A DNA stretch of 33,826 nt. Source: Gammaproteobacteria bacterium. Its GTDB lineage: Bacteria > Pseudomonadota > Gammaproteobacteria > CAIRSR01. The first letter of the stretch is position 1. Each line of letters begins with the position of its first letter. A program made the translations under genes and the position numbers. A model generated the notes under the pieces. That model made no database searches. It was given only the letters and a program-made list of their open reading frames with translations, and was not told the origin of the DNA. The DNA is taken from the NCBI GenBank assembly GCA_963575715.1, contig CAUYTW010000155.1:1-33826 (forward strand), written 5' to 3'. This document shows positions 32,171 to 33,826 of this stretch, one piece after another.

Positions 32171-32221
32171 AGAGCGATTTGTGCAAGCATGCCCTAAGGG
32201 TGAGATTTATCGGGGACACTG
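32153..32221 (+). repeat. Miniature element joining hsp20 and degQ (copy 13)
   Basis: 69 nt consisting only of a left end (TCAACTACCCCGCC plus hairpin and TTTGTGCAAGC) joined to a right end (GCCCTAAGGGTGAG, tail TTTATCGGGGACACTG). It overlaps the end of hsp20, supplying its last codons and stop, and its tail provides GGGGA (32212-32216) 5 bases before the degQ ATG. The right border abuts ATGA (32222). Confidence 0.7.
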
Positions 32222-33604
32222 ATGAGAATTAAACGCATCTCTATAACCAACACAGTACTATTGGCCGGAGGGTTGCTCTGTGGCATAACTCCATTAATCT
32301 GGGGAGCATTGCCGTCCAAATTGATGGATGGACGCGAAATACCCAGTCTCGCGCCGATTTTAGAGCCTATTCTGCCCTCGGTAGTTAATATTTCGACTCG
32401 GTCCAGGGTTCGGGTGCGTAAAAGCCCTTTATTTGACGATCCATTTTTCCGTCATTTTTTTGATCTCCCCGAGCGGCCTCGGGAACGAGTGGCCCAGAGT
32501 CTGGGATCGGGAGTGGTAATCAACGCGAGTAATGGCTACGTAGTCACCAACCATCATGTAGTGGACAAGGCTGACGAAATCACGGTTACCCTTCAAGATG
32601 GCCGTGTTCTTCAAGCTCAACCGGTGGGATCCGATTCCGATACCGATATCGCCGTCATTCAAATCCCCGCAGAACACCTCACCGCCATTCCCCTGGGAGA
32701 TTCCGATCGACTTCGGGTAGGAGATTTCGTCACTGCCATCGGAAATCCTTTTGGTCTGGGACAAACCGTCACCTCAGGCATCGTCAGCGCGCTCGGTCGT
32801 TCTGGACTCGGCATTGAGGGCTACGAAGACTTTATTCAAACCGATGCCTCTATCAATCCCGGTAATTCTGGTGGTGCCTTGGTTGATCTTCGTGGTGAGC
32901 TGGTTGGCATCAATACCGCCATTCTCGCTCCTAATGGCGGTAACGTTGGCATCGGATTCGCCATTCCGGCTAACATGGCGCACCAAGTCGTCACTCAACT
33001 TACCGAGCATGGAAGAATGCGTCGTGGAAGTCTTGGTGCCCAGCTTCAAGACGTGACTCCAGACTTGGCAGCAGCCTTTGGTATTCCCTCTCAGGGAGCG
33101 GTCGTCGCCAAGATAATGCGCAACTCATCCGCTGACCAGGCAGGGTTACGAGTAGGAGATGTTGTCGTTGCCATCAATGGTCACATGGTTCATGGTAGCC
33201 GCGACCTACGCAACACTTTTGGTATGTTGTCAATTGGTGCCAAGGCCGAGCTGCGCGTATTACGCGGTGGTCGTCCCGTGCAATTTACTATTAAAGTCCT
33301 TGACCCGCGAAAAGAAACTGTATCTGGCGAGCAAATCGATGATCGTCTAAGAGGCGCAGTTTTCGGCACAATTGCTGAAAATTCTCCAAACTCAGAAGAA
33401 TGGGAAGGAGTAATGGTTGTTGAGATAAGCCAAGGAAGTAAAGCAGCGAACGCCGGACTGCAAGAAAATGATCTATTGGTAGCAATTAACCGTCAACCCA
33501 TTCGCAACCTCGACGATTTAAAGCGAATGACTCGGGGAAAAAATAATAATCTCTTGCTCAATATCCAGCGCGGCGCTGCTTCCTTTTTGATTTTATTACA
33601 GTAG
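32222..33604 (+). CDS. degQ: Periplasmic serine protease/chaperone, DegP/DegQ (Do) family
   Basis: 460 residues, close to E. coli DegQ (455). An N-terminal hydrophobic segment (about 9-28) is a signal peptide or anchor. The trypsin-like domain holds the triad His112 (TNHHVV), Asp142 (DTDIAV) and Ser216 (PGNSGGA). PDZ1 (about 265-355, GSLGAQLQDVTPDL..GLRVGDVVVAINGH) and PDZ2 (about 380-455, GLQENDLLVAINRQPI) follow. It degrades or refolds misfolded envelope proteins. The linker after residue 55 is short (RSRVRVRKSPLFDDPFFRHFF), favouring DegQ over DegP. The start ATGA borders the miniature element, whose tail supplies the ribosome binding site. Confidence 0.94.
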   Translation: MRIKRISITNTVLLAGGLLCGITPLIWGALPSKLMDGREIPSLAPILEPILPSVVNISTRSRVRVRKSPLFDDPFFRHFFDLPERPRERVAQSLGSGVVINASNGYVVTNHHVVDKADEITVTLQDGRVLQAQPVGSDSDTDIAVIQIPAEHLTAIPLGDSDRLRVGDFVTAIGNPFGLGQTVTSGIVSALGRSGLGIEGYEDFIQTDASINPGNSGGALVDLRGELVGINTAILAPNGGNVGIGFAIPANMAHQVVTQLTEHGRMRRGSLGAQLQDVTPDLAAAFGIPSQGAVVAKIMRNSSADQAGLRVGDVVVAINGHMVHGSRDLRNTFGMLSIGAKAELRVLRGGRPVQFTIKVLDPRKETVSGEQIDDRLRGAVFGTIAENSPNSEEWEGVMVVEISQGSKAANAGLQENDLLVAINRQPIRNLDDLKRMTRGKNNNLLLNIQRGAASFLILLQ

Positions 33605-33652
33605 TGTCAGGAGTATTACCGTTGCTGCCTACCATTCCTATTTTCAGTTTAA

Positions 33653-33742
33653 GTCATTCTGCGCGAAGCGAAGTCGCAGAATCCATCTACTTATAGAGAT
33701 TCTGCGACTACGGGTGCTAACGCGCCCTTCGCGCAGAATGAC
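33653..33742. repeat. Nested palindromic intergenic repeat after degQ
   Basis: GTCATTCTGCGCGAAG (33653-33668) is the inverse complement of 33727-33742, and AGTCGCAGAATC (33672-33683) of 33698-33709. Together they form a 90-nt nested hairpin of the common GTCATTCTGCGCGAAGCGAA repeat type. It could end degQ transcription or be a REP-like mobile palindrome. A related short hairpin occurs inside the element copy at 22475-22494. The last 84 bases of the window hold no gene I recognise. Confidence 0.75.
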
Positions 33743-33826
33743 AGAAAAGAAAAAATTCGATCCTTTATAGCTAGGAGTTACGCAGTTGGAAGAGCTGGTA
33801 ATACGTAAAGAGGGTTCGCTAAATAA

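Overview
The window looks like a chromosomal stretch of a gammaproteobacterium. The evidence is an rlmJ gene, a split B12-dependent ribonucleotide reductase (nrdJa/nrdJb), a hexameric-type gltA, a thyA-folA pair and a metK-ahcY-metF methyl-cycle cluster. A complete bacterial/archaeal V-type (A/V) ATPase operon is unusual for this class; it is known from some large or sulfur-oxidising lineages, but a genus cannot be named from sequence alone. I recognised no rRNA, tRNA or CRISPR array.

Layout. 1-2392: an L,D-transpeptidase-like gene and an RNase AM-type PHP phosphoesterase gene, separated by copies of a repeated structured element. 2393-6274: gltA, a STAS-MlaE permease and sbcD. 6476-15575: nine V-ATPase genes in the order G/H-C-I-K-F-E-A-B-D, followed by two small unknown membrane proteins (15644-16275). 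16368-18188: a UbiE-like methyltransferase and a tandem-receiver response regulator. 18201-21946 (minus strand): nrdJa-nrdJb-rlmJ, with two widely spaced NrdR boxes upstream. 22719-24529: a cNMP-binding-domain protein, thyA and folA, all AT-rich. 24648-25544: a decayed IS5-family insertion sequence carrying a nested MITE. 25603-26309: two element copies in tandem. 26450-31259: an unknown membrane protein, metK, ahcY and metF. 31309-33604: a DUF2061 protein, an Hsp20 chaperone and a DegQ-like protease. The window ends in a nested palindrome.

The most striking feature is a dispersed family of about 14 non-coding elements, in full, internally deleted and miniature forms. Full copies are about 350-430 nt (2017-2392, 22253-22681, 25963-26309). 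They begin with a TCAAT(T/C)ACCCCGCC hairpin, carry a multi-hairpin core, and end in a second hairpin plus a CTCGG(G/A)GACA(T/C)TG-like tail directly abutting ATGA or GTGA. The core resembles, from memory, HEARO / IscB-IsrB omega RNA. No IscB, IsrB, TnpB or Y1 transposase gene is present in the window, so these would be orphan copies. Five copies end exactly at the ATGA start of a gene (rnm, gltA, the V-ATPase B gene, hsp20, degQ), and in most of these the tail also provides a Shine-Dalgarno-like GGRGA. The family therefore appears to have been built into gene starts and operon gaps.

Functional links: the V-ATPase genes form one complex. MetK, AhcY and MetF serve the S-adenosylmethionine cycle. 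ThyA and FolA regenerate folate for dTMP synthesis, complementing the NrdJ reductase. Hsp20 and DegQ are neighbouring protein-quality-control genes.
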